In this document: positions 9,567 to 18,551 of the stretch, in pieces
How the letters are laid out: the number at the start of each line of letters is the position of its first letter
Numbering within the stretch: the stretch's first letter is position 1
Assembly (NCBI RefSeq): GCF_004571025.1
Contig: NZ_SPQT01000029.1
Location: forward strand, 1-64,000
Origin: Bradyrhizobium niftali
GTDB lineage: Bacteria > Pseudomonadota > Alphaproteobacteria > Rhizobiales > Xanthobacteraceae
Direction: 5' to 3'
DNA: 64,000 bases
Position numbers and translations under genes: made by a program
Notes under the pieces: generated by a model
What the model saw: only the letters and a program-made list of their open reading frames with translations
What the model was told of the DNA's origin: nothing
Database searches by the model: none

Positions 9567-9884
9567 TCATCCTGCCGTTGAGGCGAAAGGGGTATCTATT
9601 GATACATCGTAGTCGGCCGCGAACCGCAGCTCGCGGAGCGGTCGGACCCGTTTGATCGATTCCTGGTAGAGATGGTGCGCTTTGTACGCTGCGAGCTCCG
9701 TCTCGCTGTCGAACTCACCATAGACCACGATGTCAATATCATTGCCGAGCTGATCGGTCTTGCGGTTGCGGGCAACCTCAAGCCGGCGCGCATGTGGTAT
9801 CGCGGTGAGACGCGAAAGACCGTCGATGATCTGGTCGATATGCGCCTTGTCCTTGGCGCTGAAGAAGACGATGTGACGAATCAT
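9567..9884 (-). CDS. Dabb-family (stress-responsive alpha/beta barrel) protein
   Basis: A 105-residue protein opening MIRHIVFFSAKD, with a long helix (HIDQIIDGLSRLTAIPHA) and the strand pair DIDIVVYGEFDSETELAAYKAHHLYQESIKRV. This is the dimeric ferredoxin-like barrel of the Dabb family, as found in plant stress proteins and polyketide-cyclising enzymes. It lies upstream of pabB on the same strand with a gap of about 140 bases, so joint transcription is possible but not certain. No substrate is evident. Confidence 0.75.
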   Translation of the reverse strand: MIRHIVFFSAKDKAHIDQIIDGLSRLTAIPHARRLEVARNRKTDQLGNDIDIVVYGEFDSETELAAYKAHHLYQESIKRVRPLRELRFAADYDVSIDTPFASTAG

Positions 9885-10016
9885 GGCCGTCCGGAGATGT
9901 CGCTAGCGGGGGCATAACTAGCTGGGAATAGAACCCGTTGCAATGAGGCTAGTCACTTGCTGCATGCTCGTCGCTTGCGATCGTCAGCGATCCGCAATGA
10001 AGCTTGCCAGAGTTGC

Positions 10017-10652
10017 TCAGGACGCGGGAAGGGTAAGGCGCTCAATGGTTTGAATGTGCCGCGTCAGCAGATTACAGGCTTGATCGATATTGCGCGTTCG
10101 CAAGGCTTGCAGAATCAGGCGGTGATCTTGATTGGAGCGCGGTCGCCAGCCCACCGATCGCGCCATCGCGAATACCAATCGAGAATTGGCAAGCTGCAGT
10201 CCATCGAGGCTCGCGAGCAGACGCGGCATTCCGCACGGCGCGACCAAGGCTTGGTGAAAGGCGCGGTTGGCCATCTCAAACTCCTCGATCGTCTTTGCAC
10301 TGTCTCCTTCGATCACGGTGAGCTCGATCCGAGCCAAATGAGCTGTTGTGAGCCTTGGCCCCGAATGGCGCAATGCCACCACTTCCAGCGCAGCGCGCAT
10401 TTCGGCGATCTCCTTCACTGAATGGGTATCGAGCGGGGCAACCCGAACACCGCGGCGTGGCACAGCGACAACAAGATGTTGTGCCTGCAGCTGCCGAAAG
10501 GCCTCGCGCACCGGGACGTGGCTGGAATTGAATTCTCGTGCAACGTGATCCTGACGCAGTGGCGCGCCTGGCTCTAAGGCGCCGCTGATAATGCGCTCAG
10601 CGATTGAGTCCGCGATGCGCGCGACCATCGTCATGTTGTCAGCAGTGATCAT
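10017..10652 (-). CDS. bioR: GntR-family biotin repressor, BioR type
   Basis: A 211-residue GntR regulator of the FCD subgroup. The N-terminal winged helix reads IISGALEPGAPLRQDHVAREF...HVPVREAFRQLQAQHLVVAV, followed by an all-helical FCD domain. It is divergent from bioB, and the region between carries sites close to TTATAGATAA, the BioR box of alphaproteobacteria that lack a repressor-type BirA. BioR acts in the cytoplasm and shuts off bio genes when biotin or its adenylate is plentiful. One box overlaps its own start, suggesting autoregulation. GntR proteins for other pathways look similar, so the name rests on boxes plus neighbours. Confidence 0.8.
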   Translation of the reverse strand: MITADNMTMVARIADSIAERIISGALEPGAPLRQDHVAREFNSSHVPVREAFRQLQAQHLVVAVPRRGVRVAPLDTHSVKEIAEMRAALEVVALRHSGPRLTTAHLARIELTVIEGDSAKTIEEFEMANRAFHQALVAPCGMPRLLASLDGLQLANSRLVFAMARSVGWRPRSNQDHRLILQALRTRNIDQACNLLTRHIQTIERLTLPAS

Positions 10653-10655
10653 AGA

Positions 10656-10749
10656 TTATCTACCGCAATAACCGGTGCATTTGCGAGGCAGCTCGATTAG
10701 CATCTCTTCGAGAGCGGTGACTATAGATAATTCACACGATTATCTACAA
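10656..10749. promoter_or_regulatory. BioR boxes between bioR and bioB
   Basis: Compared with the BioR consensus TTATAGATAA, 10721-10730 reads CTATAGATAA (9 of 10) and 10740-10749 reads TTATCTACAA, whose complement TTGTAGATAA fits 9 of 10. A weaker copy, TTATCTACCG (complement 7 of 10), lies at 10656-10665 next to the bioR start. The two good sites lie just before bioB, where a bound repressor would block it. The consensus is established for related bacteria; occupancy here is inferred. Confidence 0.7.
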
Positions 10750-10766
10750 TTGAGCGGGATTGGATT

Positions 10767-11762
10767 ATGGATGCTGCTGCGCAAGTCCGACGGAAGGGAG
10801 CAAGCAAAGGGGCGCAGGTTCGTCATCATTGGAACGTCGAACGGGCTAAGGCGCTCTACGACCTGCCTTTTGCCGACCTGATGTTTCAGGCGCAGCGCGC
10901 TCATCGCAAGAGCTTCGATCCAAACCACGTCGAAACCGCGAGCCTGCTCAGCATCAAGACCGGCGGCTGCCCGGAAGACTGCGGCTACTGCTCGCAAAGC
11001 GCGCATTACGAGACCGGCCTGAAAGCCACCCGTCTGATGCGTTGCCCAGATGTGATTGCGATTGCGCAGCGCGCGAAGGATGCCGGCGCCATGCGCTTCT
11101 GCATGGCCGCGGCCTGGCGCACGCCAAAAGATCGCGATCTTGATTCCGTCTGCCACATGGTCAACGCGGTCAAAGGACTCGGCATGGAAACGTGCGTCAC
11201 GCTGGGCATGCTGACGCCGAAGCAGGCCGCGCGCCTCGCCGAGGCCGGCCTTGACTTCTACAATCACAACGTCGACACATCACCCGAGTTTTACAGCAAG
11301 ATCATCACGACCCGTAGCCTGCAGGACCGCATCGATACGCTGGCGCATGTGCGCGATGCCGGCATCAAGATCTGCTGCGGCGGGATTATCGGGATGGGCG
11401 AGCACATCGAGGACCGCCTAGGTATGCTCGTGCTGCTCGCCAATCTTCCCAGCCATCCCGAAAGCGTGCCGATCAACCTATGGAACAAGATCGAAGGCGT
11501 GCCGGTGGAAGACACCGCGGAGCCTCCCGATCCGATCGCGCTGGTCCGCCTGGTGGCGACCGCGCGGATCATGATGCCAAGGAGTGTGGTTCGCTTGTCC
11601 GCCGGGCGGCAATACATGAGCGATGAATTGCAGGCGCTTTGCTTCTTGGCCGGCGCAAATTCGATCTTCATCGGCGACGTGCTCTTGACCACCAAAAACC
11701 CGAAAGTTGATCGCGATGCGGATCTCCTGGCCCGGCTCGGCATCACGTCCGGGCTCGCCTGA
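10767..11762 (+). CDS. bioB: Biotin synthase
   Basis: A 331-residue radical-SAM enzyme that inserts sulfur into dethiobiotin. The [4Fe-4S]/SAM motif is CPEDCGYC with Cys at 68, 72 and 75; YNHNVDTSPEFY, CCGGIIGMGE and the C-terminal GANSIFIGD blocks of BioB follow. The N-terminus carries about 20 extra residues, as in other rhizobial copies. It opens the bioB-panD-bioF-bioD-bioA run and is preceded by BioR boxes, so expression should rise when biotin is scarce. Confidence 0.95.
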   Translation: MDAAAQVRRKGASKGAQVRHHWNVERAKALYDLPFADLMFQAQRAHRKSFDPNHVETASLLSIKTGGCPEDCGYCSQSAHYETGLKATRLMRCPDVIAIAQRAKDAGAMRFCMAAAWRTPKDRDLDSVCHMVNAVKGLGMETCVTLGMLTPKQAARLAEAGLDFYNHNVDTSPEFYSKIITTRSLQDRIDTLAHVRDAGIKICCGGIIGMGEHIEDRLGMLVLLANLPSHPESVPINLWNKIEGVPVEDTAEPPDPIALVRLVATARIMMPRSVVRLSAGRQYMSDELQALCFLAGANSIFIGDVLLTTKNPKVDRDADLLARLGITSGLA

Positions 11763-11812
11763 CGAAAGCAGTGCGCGCAATATGTTGCCCCTACATCCAG
11801 CCTAGGTGAGAA

Positions 11813-12166
11813 ATGCAGATAACTTTGATGAAGGGAAAAATCCATCGCGCCTCAGTGACCGAAGCTGATCTGCACTATGAAGGCTCGATCTCGATAGATC
11901 GTGCGCTCCTGGAGGCAGCGGGAATGGTGATCAACGAGCGCGTCGAAATCTACAATGTCGAAACAGGAACGCGCTTTGCCACCTACGTGATCGAGGCGCC
12001 GCCGAGGTCTGGCACGATAAGCCTGAACGGTGCGGCCGCACGGCTGGCGATGCCCGGAGACAAGATCATCATCGTTGCATATGCCTCATTCGACGAGGCC
12101 GAAGCAAAGATATTCAAGCCACGCATTGTGCGTGTGGACGGAGACAATCGCATCCTGGCAAGTTGA
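11813..12166 (+). CDS. panD: Aspartate 1-decarboxylase
   Basis: A 117-residue pyruvoyl enzyme precursor. It has the family's Lys-Gly-Lys-Ile-His-Arg-Ala start and the self-cleavage site Tyr-Glu-Gly24-Ser25, where Ser25 becomes the pyruvoyl group after cleavage. ISLNGAAARL and GDKIIIVAYA follow. It makes beta-alanine from aspartate for pantothenate. Placement inside the biotin operon, rather than beside panB-panC 4 kb away, is unusual and puts beta-alanine supply under the biotin repressor. Length is normal, and all key residues are present. Confidence 0.93.
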   Translation: MQITLMKGKIHRASVTEADLHYEGSISIDRALLEAAGMVINERVEIYNVETGTRFATYVIEAPPRSGTISLNGAAARLAMPGDKIIIVAYASFDEAEAKIFKPRIVRVDGDNRILAS

Positions 12167-12243
12167 ACCTAACGGGCCATCCTTCCTTCTTAAACGGCCA
12201 ACGCATTTTCTGCGTAATTTGATGCGATCGGTGGGAGTTGTGA

Positions 12244-13395
12244 ATGCGGTCAATTCAAACAGCTAGACTTAGTCCCTACGTCGCAGCGTTGAATGCCTTG
12301 AACGAAGATAAACGGCTGCGCTGCCTCAAGCCGCGCGTGGGGATCGATTTCGCATCAAACGACTATCTGGCGCTCGGGAGCGCCCCGCGCATCAAAAAGG
12401 CGATGGTCGCCGCGCTCGAGGCGGGCACTCCGGTTGGAGCCGGCGGGTCGCGGCTTCTGCGCGGCAATTGCGAGGAGCATGAACGGCTCGAAACGGAAGC
12501 TGCTCAGTTCTTTGGCGCGGAGGCAGCGCTTTTCTTTGGAGGTGGCTACATCGCAAATTTTGCCCTCCTGACAACGCTGCCGCAGCGCGGCGATCTGCTC
12601 GTTCTCGACTCGCTCGTGCACGCCAGTATTCACGAGGGGGCGCGAGCCGGCCGCGCAGAGTGCCGAATTCACGCGCACAATGATTCCCAGTCAATCGAAG
12701 ACGCAATTCGCGACTGGCGAGCCAAAGGTGGAGCGGGCCGCGTCTGGATTGTGGCTGAAAGTCTCTACAGTATGGATGGCGACTTCGCTCCACTCGAAGA
12801 GCTGGTGGCAATCGCCGATCGCCATGATGCATTTCTGATCGTGGATGAGGCTCATGCCACAGGCGCTTACGGGCTTCAGGGACGAGGGCTCACAGCCCCT
12901 TATGACAGGCGCGACAATCTCATCGTCGTTCATACCTGCGGTAAAGCACTCGGTACGGCGGGTGCACTTGTTACGGCCTCCGGCATTCTGCGCGATTTCA
13001 TGGTCAATCGCTGCCGTCCGTTTATCTTTGCCACGGCCCCATCACCATTGATGGCCGTTGCCGTTCGAGAGGCACTCCTCATCCTGCAGGAAGAGCCGGA
13101 GCGGCAGCAACGGCTGGCCAAACTTGTTTCGTTCGCGCATCGGCAGATCACCTCCCTTGGTTTGCACACGCCGTCGACCTCTCAGATCGTGCCGTACATA
13201 GTGGGTGACAATGCTCATGCAATGCGACTTGCCTCTGCTCTGCAGGCGCGCGGCTTCGACATCCGCGGAATTCGGCCGCCAACCGTCCCAGCAGGCACCG
13301 CGCGTTTGCGAATTTCGTTGACACTGAATGTTGGGGAAGCGGACGTGCGCGCAATGCTCGATGCGCTTGTTGAGGTGACAAGGGGCTCGTTTTGA
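12244..13395 (+). CDS. bioF: 8-amino-7-oxononanoate synthase
   Basis: A 383-residue PLP enzyme of the alpha-oxoamine synthase family, which condenses pimeloyl-thioester with L-alanine. Visible landmarks are FASNDYLAL, the glycine-rich GAGGSRLLRGN, DSLVHASIHEG, the PLP-contacting VDEAHATGAYG and the Schiff-base Lys at about 234 in TCGKALG. The stop codon overlaps the start of bioD. No bioC, bioH or bioZ is in view, so the pimeloyl precursor must come from elsewhere. Confidence 0.93.
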   Translation: MRSIQTARLSPYVAALNALNEDKRLRCLKPRVGIDFASNDYLALGSAPRIKKAMVAALEAGTPVGAGGSRLLRGNCEEHERLETEAAQFFGAEAALFFGGGYIANFALLTTLPQRGDLLVLDSLVHASIHEGARAGRAECRIHAHNDSQSIEDAIRDWRAKGGAGRVWIVAESLYSMDGDFAPLEELVAIADRHDAFLIVDEAHATGAYGLQGRGLTAPYDRRDNLIVVHTCGKALGTAGALVTASGILRDFMVNRCRPFIFATAPSPLMAVAVREALLILQEEPERQQRLAKLVSFAHRQITSLGLHTPSTSQIVPYIVGDNAHAMRLASALQARGFDIRGIRPPTVPAGTARLRISLTLNVGEADVRAMLDALVEVTRGSF

Positions 13396-14030
13396 TGAAT
13401 AAGCGGATCGTCGTGACCGGTACGGACACCGGGGTCGGCAAAACGGTATTTTCCGCAGGGCTCGCCGGCCTTCTCGGCGCGAATTACTGGAAGCCGGTCC
13501 AGGCTGGACTGGAACAAGAGACCGACTCCGCGTGCGTCCGCCGCCTCGGCGGCCTCTCGGCCGATCGGATTGTCCCGGAGCTCTATCAACTTCGGACGCC
13601 TGCGTCGCCCCATTACGCCGCGGAGATCGACGGCGTTCGCATAGACACAGAGACGCTTGGACTGCCGGACAGCGGCGAGCGGCAACTGGTGATCGAGGGC
13701 GCCGGCGGGCTCATGGTGCCGCTGACAGCGCGCACTCTTTACATCGACATCTTCGAACGCTGGCAGCTTCCCGTTGTGCTTTGCGCCAGGACGGGACTGG
13801 GCACAATCAATCACTCTCTGCTCTCCATAGAGGCTCTGCGGAAGCGTCAGATTCGAATCCTTGGAATTGCGTTCATTGGCGAAAGAAACGCGGAAACTGA
13901 AAGCGCGATTTGCGAGATCGGGAGAGTGCGTTGGTTGGGACGGCTCCCGTGGCTTGTTCCGCTCACGGACGAAAGGCTGCAGGCCGCTTTCAAAGACTCC
14001 TTTCTTGGCAGTGATTTCCTGAACCTATGA
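13395..14030 (+). CDS. bioD: Dethiobiotin synthetase
   Basis: A 211-residue ATP-dependent carboxylase that closes the ureido ring of dethiobiotin. The P-loop is GTDTGVGKT near residue 10, and YWKPVQAG supplies the substrate lysine; the EGAGGLMVPL motif is also present. The ATG at 13395 sits in the TGATG overlap with bioF's stop, and its own stop overlaps bioA as ATGA, so bioF, bioD and bioA are translationally coupled. A TTG one codon earlier is less likely. Confidence 0.93.
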   Translation: MNKRIVVTGTDTGVGKTVFSAGLAGLLGANYWKPVQAGLEQETDSACVRRLGGLSADRIVPELYQLRTPASPHYAAEIDGVRIDTETLGLPDSGERQLVIEGAGGLMVPLTARTLYIDIFERWQLPVVLCARTGLGTINHSLLSIEALRKRQIRILGIAFIGERNAETESAICEIGRVRWLGRLPWLVPLTDERLQAAFKDSFLGSDFLNL

Positions 14031-15292
14031 GGATAGCCAAGAGGTCGCCGATCTGGCACCCGTTCACGCAGCATGCTCTACAGCCGGACATGACGAAGGT
14101 GCTGCGGGGAGAGGGGGCTTATCTCTACACCGAAGATGGCCGACGCCTTATCGATGCAATCTCCTCCTGGTGGGTCGTGACCCACGGCCATTGCCATCCA
14201 TGCATCGTGAACGCGATCCGAGAACAGGCAGGCAAGCTCAACCAGGTCATCTTCGCCGGATACACTCACGACCCGGCTGAGCAAGTTGCGACGGAACTAT
14301 TGAAGCTCACCTGCCCGGCGCTCGAGCATGTGTTCTTCTCCGATAGCGGGTCAACCAGCGTCGAAGTCGCGCTGAAAATGGCGCTCGGCTACTGGCACAA
14401 TACCGGAAGACAGCGAACCCAAATTGTGGTGATGCAGCACTCGTACCATGGCGACACGATCGGGGCGATGTCGGTAGGTAGCCGAGGCGTTTTCAATGCG
14501 GCCTACGGGGCGCTGATGTTCGAGGTGACCTCGATTCCGTTCCCGGCAAGAGATCGTGAGCAAATAGCGCTCGATGCGCTTGAAAACGCGTGTCGAAACG
14601 AACATCCGGCAGCCTTTATCGTGGAGCCCCTGATATTGGGTGCCGGTGGAATGCTGATGTATTCTCCCTCGGTGCTAAGAGAGATGAAGCGGATCTGCGA
14701 AGCCTTCGACGTCCTGTTCATTGCCGACGAGGTCATGACGGGCTGGGGCCGGACGGGTAGCTTGTTTGCGTGTGAGCAGGCCGATGTGACGCCCGATATT
14801 GCCTGCTATTCGAAAGGCCTCACGGCTGGGGCCCTGCCGCTCGCCGTCACACTCTGTCGTGCCGATATTTTCGATGCGCATTATTCTGAAGATCGCACGC
14901 GTACGTTTTTCCATTCGAGCTCATATACGGCCAATCCAGTGGCCTGCGCCGCCGCCAAGGCCAATCTGGACCTATGGCAGCAACAGGAATATCGCAGGCG
15001 GGTGGCATCCCTGGCCAGGATGCAAGAACAGGCACTCGCGCCATTTTGCGCCGATTCACGGTTCGCAAACGTCCGACGCACAGGAACAGTCACAGCGCTT
15101 GAACTCAACACGAGCGATGCCGGCTATCTGGCGGACATCGGGCCGAAGCTTTTGGCTTTCTTCCAAGCGCGGAATCTGCTGTTACGCCCACTCGGTAATA
15201 CGATCTACGTGATGCCGCCTTACTGCGTTACGGCGGCCGACCTTGATGAAATCTATGCTGCCATCCGTGACGCTGCGGACTTGCTGATGTGA
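14027..15292 (+). CDS. bioA: DAPA aminotransferase
   Basis: A 421-residue class III aminotransferase converting 7-keto-8-aminopelargonate to 7,8-diaminopelargonate with SAM as amino donor. The opening IWHPFTQHALQ and DGRRLIDAISSWWV are BioA hallmarks, with FSDSGSTSVEVALKMAL for PLP phosphate binding, IADEVMTGWGRTG for the PLP Asp, and the Schiff-base Lys at about 263 in YSKGLTAGALPLA. It ends the coupled bioF-bioD-bioA set. Confidence 0.94.
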   Translation: MRIAKRSPIWHPFTQHALQPDMTKVLRGEGAYLYTEDGRRLIDAISSWWVVTHGHCHPCIVNAIREQAGKLNQVIFAGYTHDPAEQVATELLKLTCPALEHVFFSDSGSTSVEVALKMALGYWHNTGRQRTQIVVMQHSYHGDTIGAMSVGSRGVFNAAYGALMFEVTSIPFPARDREQIALDALENACRNEHPAAFIVEPLILGAGGMLMYSPSVLREMKRICEAFDVLFIADEVMTGWGRTGSLFACEQADVTPDIACYSKGLTAGALPLAVTLCRADIFDAHYSEDRTRTFFHSSSYTANPVACAAAKANLDLWQQQEYRRRVASLARMQEQALAPFCADSRFANVRRTGTVTALELNTSDAGYLADIGPKLLAFFQARNLLLRPLGNTIYVMPPYCVTAADLDEIYAAIRDAADLLM

Positions 15293-15735
15293 GGTGCCAT
15301 AAAAGTTGCAATCGTCTGCAGTGACAGGATCTTGCAAGGCGAAAGTGTCCGTATTGCTGCCGTTTGATAGTGCAAGGAGGATGCTGCGCCTACGGCTAGC
15401 AGGCTAATCGTGCTTTAAGCACTTGCTTTAATCGTTCCTGATTCAACTCGCGCAGTAATCCTGCGGACTAGCTATGAAAGCGCAGCATTTAGCTGAAATG
15501 CCGGACGAATTGTCTCAATCACGATAGAGAAATCCACTATCTTGAGGAAATTCTCGGCGAAGCATTCTGCGGAAAGTACTGCTTCGCGAGGTAGCCGCAC
15601 ATCAGAGTCAAGGCTCTTTGATGGCTGCGAGACCAGGGAGACGGACCGCCGGGCGGCCGCACCGTTGGTGCGTGCGAGGTGCTGCCGTGAGGGGCAGCGG
15701 GGCTTCCCAAGTAGATGTTTGACAGGAGGCGAGAA
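15293..15735. other. Intergenic stretch after bioA
   Basis: No supported gene. Two 89-codon frames overlap on opposite strands at 15472-15811 and look like chance frames. An AGGAGG ribosome site near 15724 belongs to the next small gene. No clear terminator hairpin was found after bioA. Confidence 0.4.
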
Positions 15736-15921
15736 ATGCACGTTTGCTTCCGGAATTCCCTCGACGATTCAGCCGCATGCTGCGCGATATGCGGTGGAAA
15801 GTTTGGGCTGATCCGCCATTACTGGTGGCGAACGGCCCTTTGCTCCAAGAAATGCGTCAATCGCTTCAAGGCGCGACGGGAGGCCGATCAGAAATGGCTT
15901 CGATGGTTGCGAGCGGCTTAG
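15736..15921 (+). CDS. Small zinc-ribbon-like protein
   Basis: A 61-residue protein with CCAICGGKFGLIRHYWWRTA followed by LCSKKCVNRF, giving two CxxC-type knuckles in the spacing of treble-clef or zinc-ribbon proteins, then a basic tail rich in Arg, Lys and Trp. The ATG at 15736 has an AGGAGG site 7 bases upstream, so it is preferred over an earlier in-frame ATG. Such proteins often bind nucleic acid or ribosomes. No named family is recognised. Confidence 0.65.
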   Translation: MHVCFRNSLDDSAACCAICGGKFGLIRHYWWRTALCSKKCVNRFKARREADQKWLRWLRAA

Positions 15922-16000
15922 GACTCGGCCGAGCTGTGCCGGTACCGCCCCGGTCAGACTTGTTGCGAATTCGAGTGGCCCTAGAGCGCGTGGAAATCAA

Positions 16001-16210
16001 GTGACAGAAGCATCGGCACAAATAATCGACTTCAGGGCCTACAGGGCCGGCAGGCTGGCTCGGTCTGAGCGCCTTCGCGACGACGTCTACTCGACCGCGG
16101 CTCTCGCTGCGTTCACAGCGGCCTGTCAGCTTTGGACGTTCCTGGCCTGCCATCCGTTCGCTTTGCTCGGCGCGCTAGCGCCGAAGCAGGAGCCTCACGA
16201 GTACCCCTAG
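16001..16210 (+). CDS. Small hypothetical protein
   Basis: A 69-residue frame beginning MTEASAQIIDFRAYRAGR, with a helix-forming centre (YSTAALAAFTAACQLWTF) that could touch a membrane. The opening IIDFRAYRAGR resembles short uncharacterised rhizobial proteins. There is no clear ribosome site and no domain. Moderate support only. Confidence 0.4.
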   Translation: MTEASAQIIDFRAYRAGRLARSERLRDDVYSTAALAAFTAACQLWTFLACHPFALLGALAPKQEPHEYP

Positions 16211-16581
16211 GGGCAGGCACGGAGGTGGGCCCCCAAGACGGAGTCCCCACTGCGCGCATCTCCAGCTCGGTCCGGTCGAGCCGTCACCGTTTGGAGAGAC
16301 TGCAATCAGCCCAGAAACGCGTGCAGATGGTGGCTCGTCGCGAGCGCCGCTCCTCGATCGCGGCTCCGGCCGGCATAGTCGCTGAAACTGTAGGGGAAGA
16401 CGAGCCATCGGGTGGTGAAATCGCGATGAGGAAGGTCTTGGCTCATGGTTGCGCGACCATTGGACTGTTTTTGCGCTGTTCTCCAGTTTTAGAGAACTGG
16501 GATCTCCATCCTCAATGCCATTGACAGGCTTCTCCCGCCTTCTCTAGGAAGCGCCGACGGTGTGTGGGGAGCGGATTCAAT
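16211..16581. other. Intergenic stretch before panB
   Basis: No gene is supported here. GGGGAG at about 16567 is the ribosome site for panB. I found neither a BioR box nor a GG-N10-GC promoter, so the panB-panC promoter is probably of the housekeeping type. Confidence 0.4.
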
Positions 16582-17454
16582 ATGAGCCACAGTTCAGAGC
16601 AGCCTCTAGAACGTGTCACGATTCCGGCACTGCAGCAGTGGAAGGATGAAGGACGTCGTGTCGTGATGACCACCGCCTACGATGCGGTTGCGGCGCGCAT
16701 CGCGGATCCCATTGTCGATATCATCCTGGTCGGCGATAGCGTTGGAAACGTCTGTCTGGGATTCGACAACACGCTGCCCGTCAGCGTGGCCATGATGAAT
16801 CATCACCTGGAGGCTGTTGCGCGCACGAGGCCTCATGCCCTGCTTGTGGCCGACATGCCCTTTCTGAGCTTTCATGTCGGTTCTGAGGATACGATTCGCA
16901 ATGCAGGAGGTTTTCTGCAGCGTGGCGCCGATGCTGTGAAACTCGAGGGTGGTGCCAAACGCGTCGAGATGGTACGCGCCTTGGTCGATTGCGAAATTCC
17001 TGTGATGGGACATCTCGGTCTGACCCCGCAGAGCGTCAACGTCATGGGTGGATTCAGGGTGCAGGGAAGGACAACGGATACCGCCTTGCGGCTGCTCGAT
17101 GACGCGCACCGTCTGCAGGAAGCCGGCTGTTTCGCTTTGGTCCTGGAGGGAATCCCTGCCGAGCTCGCGGCGCGAGCGACCCAATTTCTCACGATACCCA
17201 CCATCGGGATCGGAGCAGGACCCGATTGCTCGGGCCAAGTGCTCGTGTTCCATGATGTTTTGGGGCTAACCGAAGGCCACCGCCCCAAATTCGTTCGTGC
17301 CTATACAAATGGATTCCAGCTGTTCCAGGAGGCGCTATCGCGCTGGGCTGCCGATATTCGCAAAGGTGCATTCCCGGGCTCAGAGGAGTGCTATCGGCTT
17401 CCTGATCAGCTTCGCGATGCCATCGCCAATTGGGTGCCCTCCAATTCAACCTGA
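16582..17454 (+). CDS. panB: Ketopantoate hydroxymethyltransferase
   Basis: A 290-residue TIM-barrel enzyme adding a methylene-tetrahydrofolate carbon to alpha-ketoisovalerate. Key stretches are TIPALQQWKDEGRRVVMTTA, ILVGDSVGNVCLG with the Mg-binding Asp, VADMPFLSF, KLEGG and MGHLGLTPQSV, and IGIGAGPDCSGQVLVFHD. The ATG at 16582 follows GGGGAG by nine bases and is preferred over a non-ATG start six codons earlier. It is followed after 13 bases by panC. Confidence 0.94.
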   Translation: MSHSSEQPLERVTIPALQQWKDEGRRVVMTTAYDAVAARIADPIVDIILVGDSVGNVCLGFDNTLPVSVAMMNHHLEAVARTRPHALLVADMPFLSFHVGSEDTIRNAGGFLQRGADAVKLEGGAKRVEMVRALVDCEIPVMGHLGLTPQSVNVMGGFRVQGRTTDTALRLLDDAHRLQEAGCFALVLEGIPAELAARATQFLTIPTIGIGAGPDCSGQVLVFHDVLGLTEGHRPKFVRAYTNGFQLFQEALSRWAADIRKGAFPGSEECYRLPDQLRDAIANWVPSNST

Positions 17455-17467
17455 AGCAAGGTAAGAA

Positions 17468-18307
17468 ATGCAAGTAATTACGAAGCTCGCTGAGCTGCGT
17501 CGGGCCCTTGCAGACGTCCGCAACGCCGGTAAGCGCATTGGGTTCGTTCCGACGATGGGATACCTGCACGATGGCCACCTGTCCCTGATCTCGGCTAGCC
17601 GTGGGCACTGCGACGTCACTGTCGTTAGCATCTTCGTCAACCCCACTCAGTTCGGCCCAAATGAGGATCTCAGCAGGTACCCTCGCGACTTCGCGCGCGA
17701 TGAAGCCTTGTGCCGTAATGCCGGCGTCTCCATCATCTTCGCGCCAGGTGCAGAGGAGATCTATCCGGCTCAGTTCGAGACCTTAGTCGAGCCGGGCGAA
17801 CTCGCAAAACCGCTCTGCGGAGGTTTCAGGCCGGGACATTTTCGTGGTGTAGCGACTGTCGTCTGCAAGCTATTGAACATGGTGCAGCCGGACGTCGCGT
17901 ACTTTGGACAGAAGGATTTTCAGCAATGCGCTGTGATACGCCGCATGACGGTTGATCTGAATCTTCCGGTCGAGATTGTCACCGTGCCAACCGTGCGGGA
18001 GCCGGACGGGCTGGCAATGAGCAGTCGCAACCGTTATCTCAGCCCGGAAGAGCGCGGTCGGAGCCTTGCGATCAGCCGTGGCTTGTTCGCCGCAGCGCAA
18101 GAGTTTGCCTCAGGGGAGCGCGACGCGGCAACGCTGATTGCGCTTGCAACAAAGCATTTGGAATTGGTCGATCGATTACAGTACCTTGAGCTTGTCGACG
18201 CTGGGACCCTCAGGATTGCCGAGAGCCCGCTGCGCTATCCGGCGGTGCTCTGTGTCGCAGCGTACGTCGGCTCGACTCGGTTGATCGACAATGTAGTCCT
18301 GAGCTAG
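17468..18307 (+). CDS. panC: Pantothenate synthetase
   Basis: A 279-residue ATP-dependent ligase joining pantoate and beta-alanine. The nucleotidyltransferase HIGH-type motif is in PTMGYLHDGHLSLI, FVNPTQFGPNEDL binds pantoate, FGQKDFQQ and the KMSKS-like MSSRNRYLSPEER loop follow. Together with panB and the distant panD it completes the last steps to pantothenate, the source of CoA and of the arm carried by NRPS carrier domains. Confidence 0.95.
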   Translation: MQVITKLAELRRALADVRNAGKRIGFVPTMGYLHDGHLSLISASRGHCDVTVVSIFVNPTQFGPNEDLSRYPRDFARDEALCRNAGVSIIFAPGAEEIYPAQFETLVEPGELAKPLCGGFRPGHFRGVATVVCKLLNMVQPDVAYFGQKDFQQCAVIRRMTVDLNLPVEIVTVPTVREPDGLAMSSRNRYLSPEERGRSLAISRGLFAAAQEFASGERDAATLIALATKHLELVDRLQYLELVDAGTLRIAESPLRYPAVLCVAAYVGSTRLIDNVVLS

Positions 18308-18551
18308 CCCGTAGCCAGATCCGCAAGCGACTGCGCTCAGAAGCAGTCGAACCCGATCAGCTGGCCCTGAAATCCTCAACATCCTGAATAGAGCTCTCGA
18401 ACACGATCCGAAACTGCTCCTTTGCGTCCTGAACGACTGCCCCACGCTCGAGCACCTGATGTCGGTTGATTGGCTCTGCCGCTGACAAGTGGAGCGTGAC
18501 GGGGCCGCTCCACACTGCCGAGAGCAGCCAAGCGCGGGGTCGCTTTTCGTA

